Source: Chitinophagaceae bacterium (GTDB lineage Bacteria > Bacteroidota > Bacteroidia > Chitinophagales > Chitinophagaceae). Taken from it: a stretch of 64,000 bases of DNA. The notes beneath the pieces are model-generated. The model saw only the letters and a program-made list of their open reading frames with translations, did no database searches and was not told where the DNA came from. The position numbers and the translations under genes were made by a program. The stretch lies in assembly GCA_004028795.1 (NCBI GenBank), contig SAIW01000006.1, positions 124,001 through 188,000 of the forward strand, read 5' to 3'. How positions within the stretch are numbered: the first letter of the stretch is position 1; each line of letters opens with the position of its first letter. Of the stretch, positions 8,819 through 17,461 are shown piece by piece.

Positions 8819-10675
8819 TTAATCAGGTTTCTTACCTTCTAAAAAACTGTTTAAGGTTGAAATCTGTGTATTATTATTTTCATCTTTATCAACTGTGTAT
8901 TTGCTGTAAAAATTTTCTACAGAAGTTAGCGTGTTACCAAATAATTCCATATTTCTTCTGATGTATGCAGGCACACTATCAAACTCTGCATTGTTATCTG
9001 CACTGTTTAAGTTGAAAGAAAGATTACGTAATTTTTGTAAACGTTCAGCAGCTTTACGGCGTTGATCTTCCAAGCCTTCGTCAGTTATGGCTTCCTGCGT
9101 AGTTACCGGTGCTTTTGTTTCTTCTGCTTTTTCTTTTATTTCAAACTGCATGGTTTCTTCTGTTGAAGCTTCCCAAACAAAAGTTGGTTTAGGTGCTTCA
9201 AATGCAGATACAGCAGGTGTTTCAGGTTTTACTTCTTCTTTAGTATCTTCCACATTTGAGGCATAAATATTGGAAGGCTTATTTAAGAAAGACGGAGCCT
9301 GTGCAACAACCGTTGGTGTTTCTGTAACAGTAAACTCAATTAATGGATTGATTGCTTCTTTTACTTCTTCTACCTTTTCTTCAGTTGTTGGTGTTGTTAT
9401 TTCTTCCGGATGACTTAATTCAAAATGAACTATTTCAGTTTCTTTAGCATCTAACATAGCTTCTCTTTCAGCATCGTAAGAAGTATAGAAAGATTCATTC
9501 ATTTCAAATAAAGAAATACTTTCTTCTTCCATTGTTAAATCACTTAACTGCGGTGCAAACGGGTCTTCATCAACAAACTCAAATGTTTGCTGTTGAAGAA
9601 CAGGCTTAGCTTCCAGCTTGCTTTCTTCACCTTCTATGCCTAAAGTCATTACAATTTTTTCAGGCTTAGGTTCAGGCTTAACAACAGGTATTGGTTTTGC
9701 AAACGGATCTTTATGTTCAAAGCCTGTAGCTATTAATGTAATACCTATTTTACTTCCTAAAGTATTATCGTAACCCATACCTACAATTACATCAGTATGT
9801 TCACCTGCCTGTAAACGTAAGTAGCTGTTAATTACTTCCAACTCATCCATAGTACATTCATGCTCACCTTCAGCACTATTAATGTTTATTAAAATCCATC
9901 TTGCACCTTTAATATCGCTATCATTTAATAAAGGAGAGTTTAATGCTTCTTCAATAGCGGCCTGAGCTCTGTTTTCACCTTCTACTTCTGCTTTACCTAA
10001 TATAGCTACACCGCCATTTTTCATAACTGTGCATACATCGGCAAAGTCAACAATTATGTGTCCTTTACTATTAATAATATCTGTAATACATTTAGCTGCA
10101 GTTGCTAATACATTATCTGCTTTACCAAATGCTTCTTTCATTTTCAGGTTGCCATATTGCATACGTAACTTATCGTTGCTTATCACTAACAATGTATCAA
10201 CATAAGGCTTTAAAGCTTTAATACCTGCTTCTGCCTGTTGCATACGGCGTGGGCCTTCAAATGCAAACGGAGTGGTAACAATACCGACAGTTAACACACC
10301 CATTTCTTTACATAATTGAGCAACAATAGGTGCACCACCTGTGCCGGTACCACCACCCATTCCGGCAGTGATGAAAGCCATTTTAGTATTAACTTCTAAA
10401 ATGCTTTTTATTTCCTGTAATGATTCTTCAGTAGCAGCTTTACCAACTTCGGGATTGGCACCTGCACCAAGGCCTTGTGTAAGATGTGGCCCTAACTGAA
10501 TTTTGTTGGGAATGTTACTTTGTTCGATGGCTTTTGCGTCTGTGTTGCAAACAATGAAATCAACGCCATCAACACTTTGAGAGTGCATAAAATTTACAGC
10601 GTTGCTGCCACCACCTCCTACACCAATAACTTTGATGATAGAAGATTTCTGCTTCGGCAAATCGAAGTGAATCAT
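8819..10675 (-). CDS. ftsZ: Cell division GTPase FtsZ
   Basis: Tubulin-like GTPase that polymerises into the division ring. The nucleotide-binding GGGGSNAVN is at residues 19-27 and the tubulin signature GGGTGTGG at 107-114. The GTPase core ends near 325. A long acidic, low-complexity linker (about 330-560) follows, then the conserved C-terminal peptide VPAYIRR at 568-574 that docks FtsA. Unusually, about 44 residues follow this peptide. At 618 residues it is far longer than E. coli FtsZ (383), as is common in Bacteroidota. Last gene of the dcw run, 138 bases downstream of ftsA. Confidence 0.98.
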   Translation of the reverse strand: MIHFDLPKQKSSIIKVIGVGGGGSNAVNFMHSQSVDGVDFIVCNTDAKAIEQSNIPNKIQLGPHLTQGLGAGANPEVGKAATEESLQEIKSILEVNTKMAFITAGMGGGTGTGGAPIVAQLCKEMGVLTVGIVTTPFAFEGPRRMQQAEAGIKALKPYVDTLLVISNDKLRMQYGNLKMKEAFGKADNVLATAAKCITDIINSKGHIIVDFADVCTVMKNGGVAILGKAEVEGENRAQAAIEEALNSPLLNDSDIKGARWILININSAEGEHECTMDELEVINSYLRLQAGEHTDVIVGMGYDNTLGSKIGITLIATGFEHKDPFAKPIPVVKPEPKPEKIVMTLGIEGEESKLEAKPVLQQQTFEFVDEDPFAPQLSDLTMEEESISLFEMNESFYTSYDAEREAMLDAKETEIVHFELSHPEEITTPTTEEKVEEVKEAINPLIEFTVTETPTVVAQAPSFLNKPSNIYASNVEDTKEEVKPETPAVSAFEAPKPTFVWEASTEETMQFEIKEKAEETKAPVTTQEAITDEGLEDQRRKAAERLQKLRNLSFNLNSADNNAEFDSVPAYIRRNMELFGNTLTSVENFYSKYTVDKDENNNTQISTLNSFLEGKKPD

Positions 10676-10749
10676 AGTTGTACGGTTTAACGGTTAGTAA
10701 GTAGATGTATCCTTTGGTTTTAAACAGGGTTGGATTTTTATAAGTTTAA

Positions 10750-10815
10750 AGGTTTAAGTGTTTAAAAGTTTGCTTTGAATAACCTTTGTACTTTTAAACA
10801 TTGAACACTTAAACT
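10750..10815. repeat. Inverted repeat between ftsA and ftsZ
   Basis: Arms GTTTAAGTGTTTAAAAG (10752-10768) and a near-complement at 10791-10814 with a 7-base insertion. The right arm abuts the ftsA stop codon. A degenerate relative lies before rpe. It could form a stem in the ftsA-ftsZ mRNA. Confidence 0.55.
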
Positions 10816-12193
10816 ATTTTATTACCTGGTCTTCTTCTTCTTTGAATAAGTCAATTAAATTGTCTTTGAACTTATCCCAGAATTTCATTTTGTTGGCACG
10901 AACTTTAACATCAACACTTGCTGCTGGTTTTACTACTTCTGCTTTTTCTTCAACCGCTTTTTCAACAGTTAATGTTTTAGGAACAATTACTCTTTTAAAC
11001 GTTTCAGTAAATTGTTTGTTTTTATGTTCGTAATCGCTGTAACCTTTTAAGATTAATCCTAAACAGGTTGCATACATCGGCTTCTTTAATTCTTCAATAT
11101 GATTAGGTGCCAAATGCTCGTTTGGATAACCTATTCTTGCATTTAAGCCTGTTGCATATTCTGTTAACTGAATTAAGTGTTTTAGCTGAGAACCACCACC
11201 GGTAAGGATTACACCGCCATTTAAAGCACGGCTATCTAAACCGATTTGTTTTAAATGATAAGCAACAAAATCTAAAATTTCACTCATACGTGCCTGAATA
11301 ATCTGTGCTAAGTTTTTAACGCTTATCTCTTTTGAAGGCATTCCTTTCAAACCAGGAATAGTTATAAAAGCATTTGCTTTTGCTTCATCTGCCAAAGCAC
11401 TACCAAATTGTACTTTCATTGCTTCGGCCTGTTGTTTTAATACGCCTAAACCCATCCTTATATCATTGGTAATGTTTTCGCCACCGAAAGGAATTACTGC
11501 TGTATGTTTTAATATGCCTTCATAAAAAACAGCTAAATCACTCGTACCACCACCAATATCTAATATGGCTACACCTGCTTCCATATCAATCTCACTCATC
11601 ACCGCAGATGCAGATGCTAATGGTTGCAACACCAAATCTTTTGTTTTTAATCCGCTTCTGTCAACAGCACGGTTAATATTTTTTATCGCATTTCTATCGC
11701 CTGTTATAATATGAAAATTAGCACCAACTTTTACACCGTTATAACCAACAGGGTCTTTAATATTTTGAATATTATCTACATGAAAATCCTGCGGAATAAC
11801 ATCGATAATCTGATCGCCTGCAGGTATAAAAGTTTTCTTTTGATTTTCTATTAACTGATCAACTTCCCAACGTTGAATTTCATTCTCAGGCTCTTGCCTA
11901 ACCATATCGCCACGTGTTTGCAAGCTTTTAATATGATGACCTGCAATACCAACGTACACTTCATTTATTTCTAAGTCAGGATTACTATCGTAACAATTTT
12001 GTAATGCCTGATGAATAGCTTTAATAGTTTGATCAATATTCAATACCTGGCCATGCTGAACACCACTGCTGTTAGCTCTTCCGAAGCCAAGAATTTCTAA
12101 TTTGCCATGTTCATTTTTTCTTCCGGCAATAGCAGCAATTTTGGTTGTACCAATATCCAATCCAACAATAATAGGTGCCTCATTCTGACTCAT
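10814..12193 (-). CDS. ftsA: Cell division protein FtsA
   Basis: Actin-like ATPase that tethers FtsZ filaments to the inner membrane. The phosphate 1 motif GLDIGTTKIAAIAGR begins at residue 11 and the phosphate 2 motif ILDIGGGTSDLAVF near 205; the adenosine motif GGVILTGGGSQLK is near 325. The C-terminal basic/hydrophobic segment (KFKDNLIDLFKE) is consistent with the amphipathic membrane-targeting helix. Length 459 is normal for Bacteroidota. It lies between ftsQ and ftsZ. Confidence 0.97.
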   Translation of the reverse strand: MSQNEAPIIVGLDIGTTKIAAIAGRKNEHGKLEILGFGRANSSGVQHGQVLNIDQTIKAIHQALQNCYDSNPDLEINEVYVGIAGHHIKSLQTRGDMVRQEPENEIQRWEVDQLIENQKKTFIPAGDQIIDVIPQDFHVDNIQNIKDPVGYNGVKVGANFHIITGDRNAIKNINRAVDRSGLKTKDLVLQPLASASAVMSEIDMEAGVAILDIGGGTSDLAVFYEGILKHTAVIPFGGENITNDIRMGLGVLKQQAEAMKVQFGSALADEAKANAFITIPGLKGMPSKEISVKNLAQIIQARMSEILDFVAYHLKQIGLDSRALNGGVILTGGGSQLKHLIQLTEYATGLNARIGYPNEHLAPNHIEELKKPMYATCLGLILKGYSDYEHKNKQFTETFKRVIVPKTLTVEKAVEEKAEVVKPAASVDVKVRANKMKFWDKFKDNLIDLFKEEEDQVIK

Positions 12194-12219
12194 AGTATAT
12201 TCTTTAACGTTATTCAGTT

Positions 12220-13320
12220 TCAGTTCTGCTTATTTAAAACTGCCTTTGGTTTGCCTGCACTCATAACAGGTTTACCCGAAACAGGCTTTATGGGTTTTCT
12301 GCTAACAGATAACGCAGTATTTGATTGTTTATTTTGTTGTGCTTTAAAATTTATTTTATTGTTTACTGTTTTTTTAACAGCCACAGCTTTTAATGAATCT
12401 GCCTTAATTATTTCGGCTGTTTTTACAGTAGCTGCTGAATCAATAGAATTTGTTTGTGCAGTAACACTTGAATCCTGTACTGCATTTTCTTTTCCCCTTC
12501 TTACCGCCACCACCTGATTATTGAACTGAACATTAATTTTACTGTAAGTATTAATACCGTTTTGCAGCCATGCCTGTTTATAAAAAGTATACAACCTATT
12601 AAATTTATCGTCAATATTTTCTGCATTACCTAATACAACAACATGATTACCTATTAACGGAACTAACTCAAATGTTGCCTGCGGTGTTATGTTTATCTGA
12701 GATACCTGAGCCATCCAGAAACTATCGGCATAAATATATTTACCTATATCAGTTAAGCCTTTTAACAAAACACTATCAGGGTTTGATAAAACAGGTTTGT
12801 TGGTTGGAAAGCCTGTAAACACAGGTACTCTGGCCGATAGCTTTTCACTCAAGGGTAAACGCAAAGCAGTACTGTCAACATAAAAAGATTGACCATCTTC
12901 AGTAAAAACTCTTGCTACCGGTTCTCTTTCTTCAATGTTTATATGCAATATTCTGTTATTATCAAAAAACAGGTTGGCATGTTTAATCCAAAGGTTTTTT
13001 TGTAATGCTGTTTCCAAAGCTTTTAAATCAACAGCACCCATTTTACGCTCTTTAATATTACCTGATGCATTAATTAAATCAATCACATCATCTTCATTAA
13101 TAAACATTTCTTTTTCTGTACCTGTAATCTCAATTTTTATATCTGCACATAATTGTTCTTCTTTTTTTTGCATGGCTGCACCAAACAATACAATGGTGGC
13201 AACAGCCAATAAACTCCAAAGTATTGTTTTACCGATTTTTTTATAATTCGGTTTTGCTTTAGCTGCTTCTGGTAAAGCTTCTTCAGCAATTGGTTTACTA
13301 TTTAATTTATTCTCAGCCAT
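12220..13320 (-). CDS. ftsQ: Cell division protein FtsQ
   Basis: Bitopic inner-membrane divisome protein linking early and late division proteins. A cytoplasmic N terminus (1-32) precedes one membrane segment (33-49), then a POTRA-like domain (about 55-140) and a beta domain to about 260. The last ~100 residues are a Lys/Ser/Pro-rich low-complexity tail that most FtsQ proteins lack. Position between murC and ftsA fits the conserved gene order. A GTGCGACGC-type leader repeat lies just upstream of the start. Confidence 0.92.
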   Translation of the reverse strand: MAENKLNSKPIAEEALPEAAKAKPNYKKIGKTILWSLLAVATIVLFGAAMQKKEEQLCADIKIEITGTEKEMFINEDDVIDLINASGNIKERKMGAVDLKALETALQKNLWIKHANLFFDNNRILHINIEEREPVARVFTEDGQSFYVDSTALRLPLSEKLSARVPVFTGFPTNKPVLSNPDSVLLKGLTDIGKYIYADSFWMAQVSQINITPQATFELVPLIGNHVVVLGNAENIDDKFNRLYTFYKQAWLQNGINTYSKINVQFNNQVVAVRRGKENAVQDSSVTAQTNSIDSAATVKTAEIIKADSLKAVAVKKTVNNKINFKAQQNKQSNTALSVSRKPIKPVSGKPVMSAGKPKAVLNKQN

Positions 13321-13379
13321 TTATTTTTTGTGTACTAAGCTTTGGTAGTGAGCTTGTCGAACTATAATTAAACTTTACT

Positions 13380-13416
13380 TGCGTCGTACTCTTGTGCGTT
13401 CAGCTCTTTATTCAAC
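13380..13416 (-). repeat. GTGCGACGC leader element, upstream of ftsQ
   Basis: Variant core GAGTACGACGCAA, sense with ftsQ and about 60 bases before its start. The murC stop codon (GAATAA) lies inside or at the edge of the element. A GACAAGCTCACTACC segment lies between element and start. Confidence 0.55.
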
Positions 13417-14814
13417 AATACTTTTTACTTTATTTACTAACACATCAATATCACCCGCACCTGCCATAACAATTAATTCAGGTTTTGTTCCTCTTATAAA
13501 ATCTAACATAGCTTCTTTACCTAAAACCTGTTTATTACTTGCTTTCATTTTATTCAAAATCAATTCACTTGTTACCCCTGCTATCGGTAATTCTCTTGCC
13601 GGATAAATAGGTAAGAGAATTATTTCATCAGCCATATCTAAACTGGCTGCAAAGCCATCAGCTAAATCTTTTGTTCTGCTGAATAAATGCGGTTGAAACA
13701 CCATTGTTATTTTTTGTTCACCATATAAACTTCTTACACCGCTTAATAATGCTTTTAACTCTTCGGGGTGGTGAGCATAATCATCAATCACCACATGCTT
13801 ATCATTTTTTAAAGCATATTCAAATCTTCTTCTTACTCCTTTAAATGAAGCAACAGCAGCTTTTATTTTATCATCCTCTATTCCTAAATACTTAGCAACG
13901 GTTATGGCTGCAATACAATTTTCAATATTGTGTAAGCCACCCATATGTAGTACAACATCATTTAATAACCAATCTTTGCTTTTAACACCAAAATGATAAG
14001 AACCATTGATTACACTTGTTGTAGTTACATGAACATCTGCACCAACACCGGTGAATGATGAATACGATAATTGATTCTTATTTGCCAATTCATCCGTTCT
14101 GTGTAAACCATGTTTCTTAATCAACAAACCATCTGCTTTTACTTTTCCTGCAAACTGAATAAATGCATTCTCTACTTCTTCAGCGGTTCCGTAAATATCT
14201 AAATGGTCTGCATCCATTGCAGTGATGATGGCAACATCTGGCGATAACTTTAAAAAACTTCTGTCGTATTCATCTGCTTCAACAACTACAGTATTGTTTT
14301 CACTACTCCAGAAATTAGTATTATAATTGGCTGCAATGCCACCCAGAAAAGCATTACAGCCATAACCCGTATCTCTTAAAATATGAGCCACCATACTGGT
14401 TACAGTTGTTTTACCATGTGTACCTGCCACACACACATTAAACGATGCTTCCGTTATCCATTGTAATACATCACTGCGTTTTACAACTTCATATCCATTT
14501 TCTCTGTAATAATTTAACTCTTTATGTTCAGCAGGAATTGCAGGTGTATAAACAATAACACTGGCATGCTTATCAATCAACTCAATATTATCTTCATAAT
14601 GCACCTTTATACCTTCTTGCTGTAATTGCTTGGTAAGTATGGTTTCCGTTTTATCGTAACCGCTTACAATAATATTTTTCGAATGGAAATAACGGGCCAA
14701 TGCACTCATGCCAATGCCACCAATGCCAATGAAATAAACAGAATCCCCATGCCCTAAAGGGGTGTTATGAAATAATTTTGTTTTATTCGTAATATGTTTT
14801 TGTTCTTCAAACAT
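13408..14814 (-). CDS. murC: UDP-N-acetylmuramate--L-alanine ligase MurC
   Basis: Adds L-alanine to UDP-MurNAc in cytoplasmic peptidoglycan precursor synthesis. The N-terminal nucleotide motif VYFIGIGGIGMSALA is at 26-40 and the ATP P-loop GTHGKTTVTSMV near 130. Length 468 is slightly over the usual because of an N-terminal extension: residues 14-24 (LFHNTPLGHG) are encoded by a GC-rich palindromic repeat also found at the 5' ends of murG, ftsW and murD. A downstream start cannot be assigned because no ATG lies between the repeat and the conserved motif. Confidence 0.97.
   Translation of the reverse strand: MFEEQKHITNKTKLFHNTPLGHGDSVYFIGIGGIGMSALARYFHSKNIIVSGYDKTETILTKQLQQEGIKVHYEDNIELIDKHASVIVYTPAIPAEHKELNYYRENGYEVVKRSDVLQWITEASFNVCVAGTHGKTTVTSMVAHILRDTGYGCNAFLGGIAANYNTNFWSSENNTVVVEADEYDRSFLKLSPDVAIITAMDADHLDIYGTAEEVENAFIQFAGKVKADGLLIKKHGLHRTDELANKNQLSYSSFTGVGADVHVTTTSVINGSYHFGVKSKDWLLNDVVLHMGGLHNIENCIAAITVAKYLGIEDDKIKAAVASFKGVRRRFEYALKNDKHVVIDDYAHHPEELKALLSGVRSLYGEQKITMVFQPHLFSRTKDLADGFAASLDMADEIILLPIYPARELPIAGVTSELILNKMKASNKQVLGKEAMLDFIRGTKPELIVMAGAGDIDVLVNKVKSIVE
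14745..14770 (-). repeat. CCCCTAAAGGGG-type palindrome inside murC
   Basis: On the minus strand CACCCCTTTAGGGCATGGGG, in frame in codons ~15-24 of murC. Same family as the copies in murG, ftsW and murD. Confidence 0.6.
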
Positions 14815-14851
14815 TGTTATAACTCTATTTACACTTTCTACTTTATATACT

Positions 14852-16000
14852 TTACTTACTTAGCTCTTTTATTATTTCCAATGCTATTACAACATCTGCA
14901 TTTGTTATTGCCAGTTTAGCAATATTATCCTGCAGTTTATGTTGCAGTGTTTCACTATGTATTAAATCAATGGTTACTTCAATTAATAATCTTTTAGCTT
15001 CATCATCTTTTACAATTAATGCAGCATTCTTTTTAACTAAATGCATAGCATTAGCAGTTTGATGATCTTCTGCTGCAAAAGGGAAAGGCACAAACACAAC
15101 CGGTTTTTTAACCACACATAATTCTGTTACTGCCATTGCACCTGCCCTGCTTATTACTACATCTGCTGCTGCATAAGCAATTTCCATCCGTTCTATAAAT
15201 TCACTAATCCAAATGTTTTTTTTGTTGGTAGCTAATGCCTTGTATTTAGCTGCATTGGTTTTACCGGTTTGCCAAATGAGTTGTATATTATTTTTTTCAA
15301 GAACGTCTAAATGTGTGGCAACCGCTTCATTAATACTTTTTGCTCCCAGGCTTCCGCCAACAACCAATACAGTTTTTAATGAAGCATCTAACCGTAATAA
15401 CTCCATTGCTTCATTTCTTGTGATATTTGAATGAGCAATTGATTGTCTTACGGGATTACCCGTTATCATTATTTTTTCAGCTTTAAAGAATGCTTCCATT
15501 CCTTCACCTGCAACAAAAATTTTAGTAGCCCTTCTACTCAGTAACATATTACTCTTTCCAGCAAATGAATTGCTTTCATGAATAAATGTTTTAATGCCTC
15601 TTATCTGAGCAGAGCGTAATACAGGAAAACTTGAATAACCGCCAACACCAACAACAGCATCGGGTTTAAACTTTTTTAAAATGCTTCTTACCTGAATAAA
15701 ACTTTCTAAGAGTTTTATGGGTAATGAAATATTTTTTATTAAAGAGCTTCTGTTAAACCCTGCAATTGTTAATCCAACAATTTTATAACCAGCCTGCGGA
15801 ACTTTTTCCATTTCCATTTTACCCTTAGCACCAACAAATAAAATTTCAATGGAAGCGTCTTGCTGCTTCAACGCATTGGCAATGGCAATGGCCGGAAATA
15901 TATGTCCACCAGTACCGCCACCTGCTATGATAATACGAAGCCCCCCCCGCCCCCTAAAGAGTGAGCCAGAAACATCTTTATTATTTTCAATATTATTCAT
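14852..16000 (-). CDS. murG: Lipid II synthase MurG
   Basis: Transfers GlcNAc from UDP-GlcNAc to lipid I at the inner face of the cytoplasmic membrane. The glycine-rich motif GGGTGGHIFPAIAIANAL starts at residue 27; the C-terminal UDP-binding half carries SRAGAMAVTE near 285. GT28 family, 382 residues against about 360 usual. The excess is an N-terminal extension whose residues 11-21 (SGSLFRGRGGL) are encoded by the GC-rich palindromic repeat. There is no alternative ATG before the glycine motif, so the start given is the only good one. Confidence 0.97.
   Translation of the reverse strand: MNNIENNKDVSGSLFRGRGGLRIIIAGGGTGGHIFPAIAIANALKQQDASIEILFVGAKGKMEMEKVPQAGYKIVGLTIAGFNRSSLIKNISLPIKLLESFIQVRSILKKFKPDAVVGVGGYSSFPVLRSAQIRGIKTFIHESNSFAGKSNMLLSRRATKIFVAGEGMEAFFKAEKIMITGNPVRQSIAHSNITRNEAMELLRLDASLKTVLVVGGSLGAKSINEAVATHLDVLEKNNIQLIWQTGKTNAAKYKALATNKKNIWISEFIERMEIAYAAADVVISRAGAMAVTELCVVKKPVVFVPFPFAAEDHQTANAMHLVKKNAALIVKDDEAKRLLIEVTIDLIHSETLQHKLQDNIAKLAITNADVVIALEIIKELSK
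15938..15967 (-). repeat. CCCCTAAAGGGG-type palindrome inside murG
   Basis: On the minus strand GCTCACTCTTTAGGGG, then a G-rich run with nine or more G. It lies in frame within codons 11-21 of murG. Confidence 0.65.
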
Positions 16001-16020
16001 TGCTCAATATTGTTATATCA

Positions 16021-16045
16021 GTACAAGTGTGCGACGCAACTACAG
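16021..16045 (+). repeat. GTGCGACGC element between ftsW and murG
   Basis: Core GTACAAGTGTGCGACGCAAC, here antisense to the flanking genes. It lies between the ftsW stop and the murG start. Confidence 0.65.
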
Positions 16046-17416
16046 TTACATAGCAGCACTAACGTTGGGTACATTATTATTACTATTATTGTCAGCAGTA
16101 TCTTCTTCAATAACTGCGGGAATTTTTCCTTCTGTTATTTCTACATTTCTTGCTACACTTAAAATAATGCCGATAGATGCACAGGTGAATAAGAATGAAC
16201 TTCCGCCCATGCTTACCAATGGCAACGTAACACCCGTAACGGGAACAATATTTACATTAACAGCCATGTTAGCAACTGCCTGAATAGCTAACGTAAAGCT
16301 TAACCCTAATGCAAGAAAAGCACCGAATGCATAAGGGCATCTTCTGAAAATACTGATACACCGGAATAAGAATAAGAGATAAATAAAGATGATGAAGGCA
16401 CCACCTAATAACCCATATTCTTCTATTATGATAGAATAAATAAAATCGTTATAAGCTTGCGGTAAAAAGTTTTTCTGTCTGCTGTTACCGGGACCTAACC
16501 CCATTAGCACACTACCATTGGCAATAGCAATTTTTGCCTGCTGAACCTGAAACGGTGCTTCTTTATCTTTTGCATATACAAAGTCTTGTACTCGTTTAAC
16601 CCATGTACCAAACCTTCCAAATGAAATTGATTTTTCTGTTGAAACAGTTGCTGTTGTCGGCTTTTCCGGCTTACCATTATAAGTTAATACAGCAACGGAT
16701 ATAATTAATGCAATTGGAATTAATGCCACACCGATTAATAAAAAGATATGTTTTAAACTTACTCTGCCGATAAACATTAAGACTAATGATGTAGCACCGG
16801 TTAATAAAGCATTAGATAAATTAGCAGGCATAATTAATGCACAAATGATAAGTACAGGTATTACAGCCGGAATAAAACCCTTTTTAAAATCTTTAATTAC
16901 TTCCTGCTTTTTACTTAACACTTTTGAGAGGTACATGAACAAAGCCAACTTAGCAAAGTCGCTGGTTTGGAATGTCATGTTAATAATCGGGAGTTTAATC
17001 CATCTGCTGCCTTCATTAATTTTTGCTCCGAAGAATAAGGTATAAATCAATAAAGGAATTGATATAAAAAACAATATAGTTGCCACTCTTGAATAAATGG
17101 TATAATTAATTCTGTGCAGGAAATAAATAATCAGCATTCCCATTACCATAAATGCCAATTGTTTAAAAAGATAAACCTCGTTATTTCCTTTATTCATTTT
17201 ATAGGCAAGCGAACCGGTAGCACTGTAAACAACTAACACAGAAATTAAAGCCAATAAAATAACAATACCCCAAATGTATTTATCACCGGCTGTGCGTTTA
17301 AGCAGGCTGGCTCTTACCTCTTTTACAGATGGAATTTCGCTGAATAGAGTATCAAGCCCCCCCGCCCCTAAAGGAGTGCTTTGACGAACAGTATTATTTT
17401 TTACATTACACATCAT
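16046..17416 (-). CDS. ftsW: Division-specific peptidoglycan polymerase FtsW
   Basis: SEDS-family polytopic membrane glycosyltransferase that polymerises lipid II at the septum together with FtsI. About ten membrane segments are visible from residue 47 (IWGIVILLALISVLVVYSAT) to about 430. The conserved C-terminal region VPVTGVTLPLVSMGGSSFLF matches the family. 456 residues is longer than usual, partly because of an N-terminal extension of about 45 residues whose residues 11-22 (RQSTPLGAGGLD) come from a GC-rich repeat. The start could be either of two adjacent ATG codons. Confidence 0.95.
   Translation of the reverse strand: MMCNVKNNTVRQSTPLGAGGLDTLFSEIPSVKEVRASLLKRTAGDKYIWGIVILLALISVLVVYSATGSLAYKMNKGNNEVYLFKQLAFMVMGMLIIYFLHRINYTIYSRVATILFFISIPLLIYTLFFGAKINEGSRWIKLPIINMTFQTSDFAKLALFMYLSKVLSKKQEVIKDFKKGFIPAVIPVLIICALIMPANLSNALLTGATSLVLMFIGRVSLKHIFLLIGVALIPIALIISVAVLTYNGKPEKPTTATVSTEKSISFGRFGTWVKRVQDFVYAKDKEAPFQVQQAKIAIANGSVLMGLGPGNSRQKNFLPQAYNDFIYSIIIEEYGLLGGAFIIFIYLLFLFRCISIFRRCPYAFGAFLALGLSFTLAIQAVANMAVNVNIVPVTGVTLPLVSMGGSSFLFTCASIGIILSVARNVEITEGKIPAVIEEDTADNNSNNNVPNVSAAM
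17354..17382 (-). repeat. CCCCTAAAGGGG-type palindrome inside ftsW
   Basis: On the minus strand GCACTCCTTTAGGGGC followed by a G run. In frame in codons ~12-20 of ftsW. Confidence 0.65.
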
Positions 17417-17437
17417 TTCTCTAATTTGTTTTCATAT

Positions 17438-17461
17438 TCCCCTTCAGGGGGTTAGGGGCTA
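17438..17461. repeat. CCCCTAAAGGGG-family repeat at the murD 3' end
   Basis: Sequence CCCCTTCAGGGGGTTAGGGG followed by CTA, which is the murD stop codon on the minus strand. The repeat fills most of the 42-base murD-ftsW gap. Confidence 0.6.
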
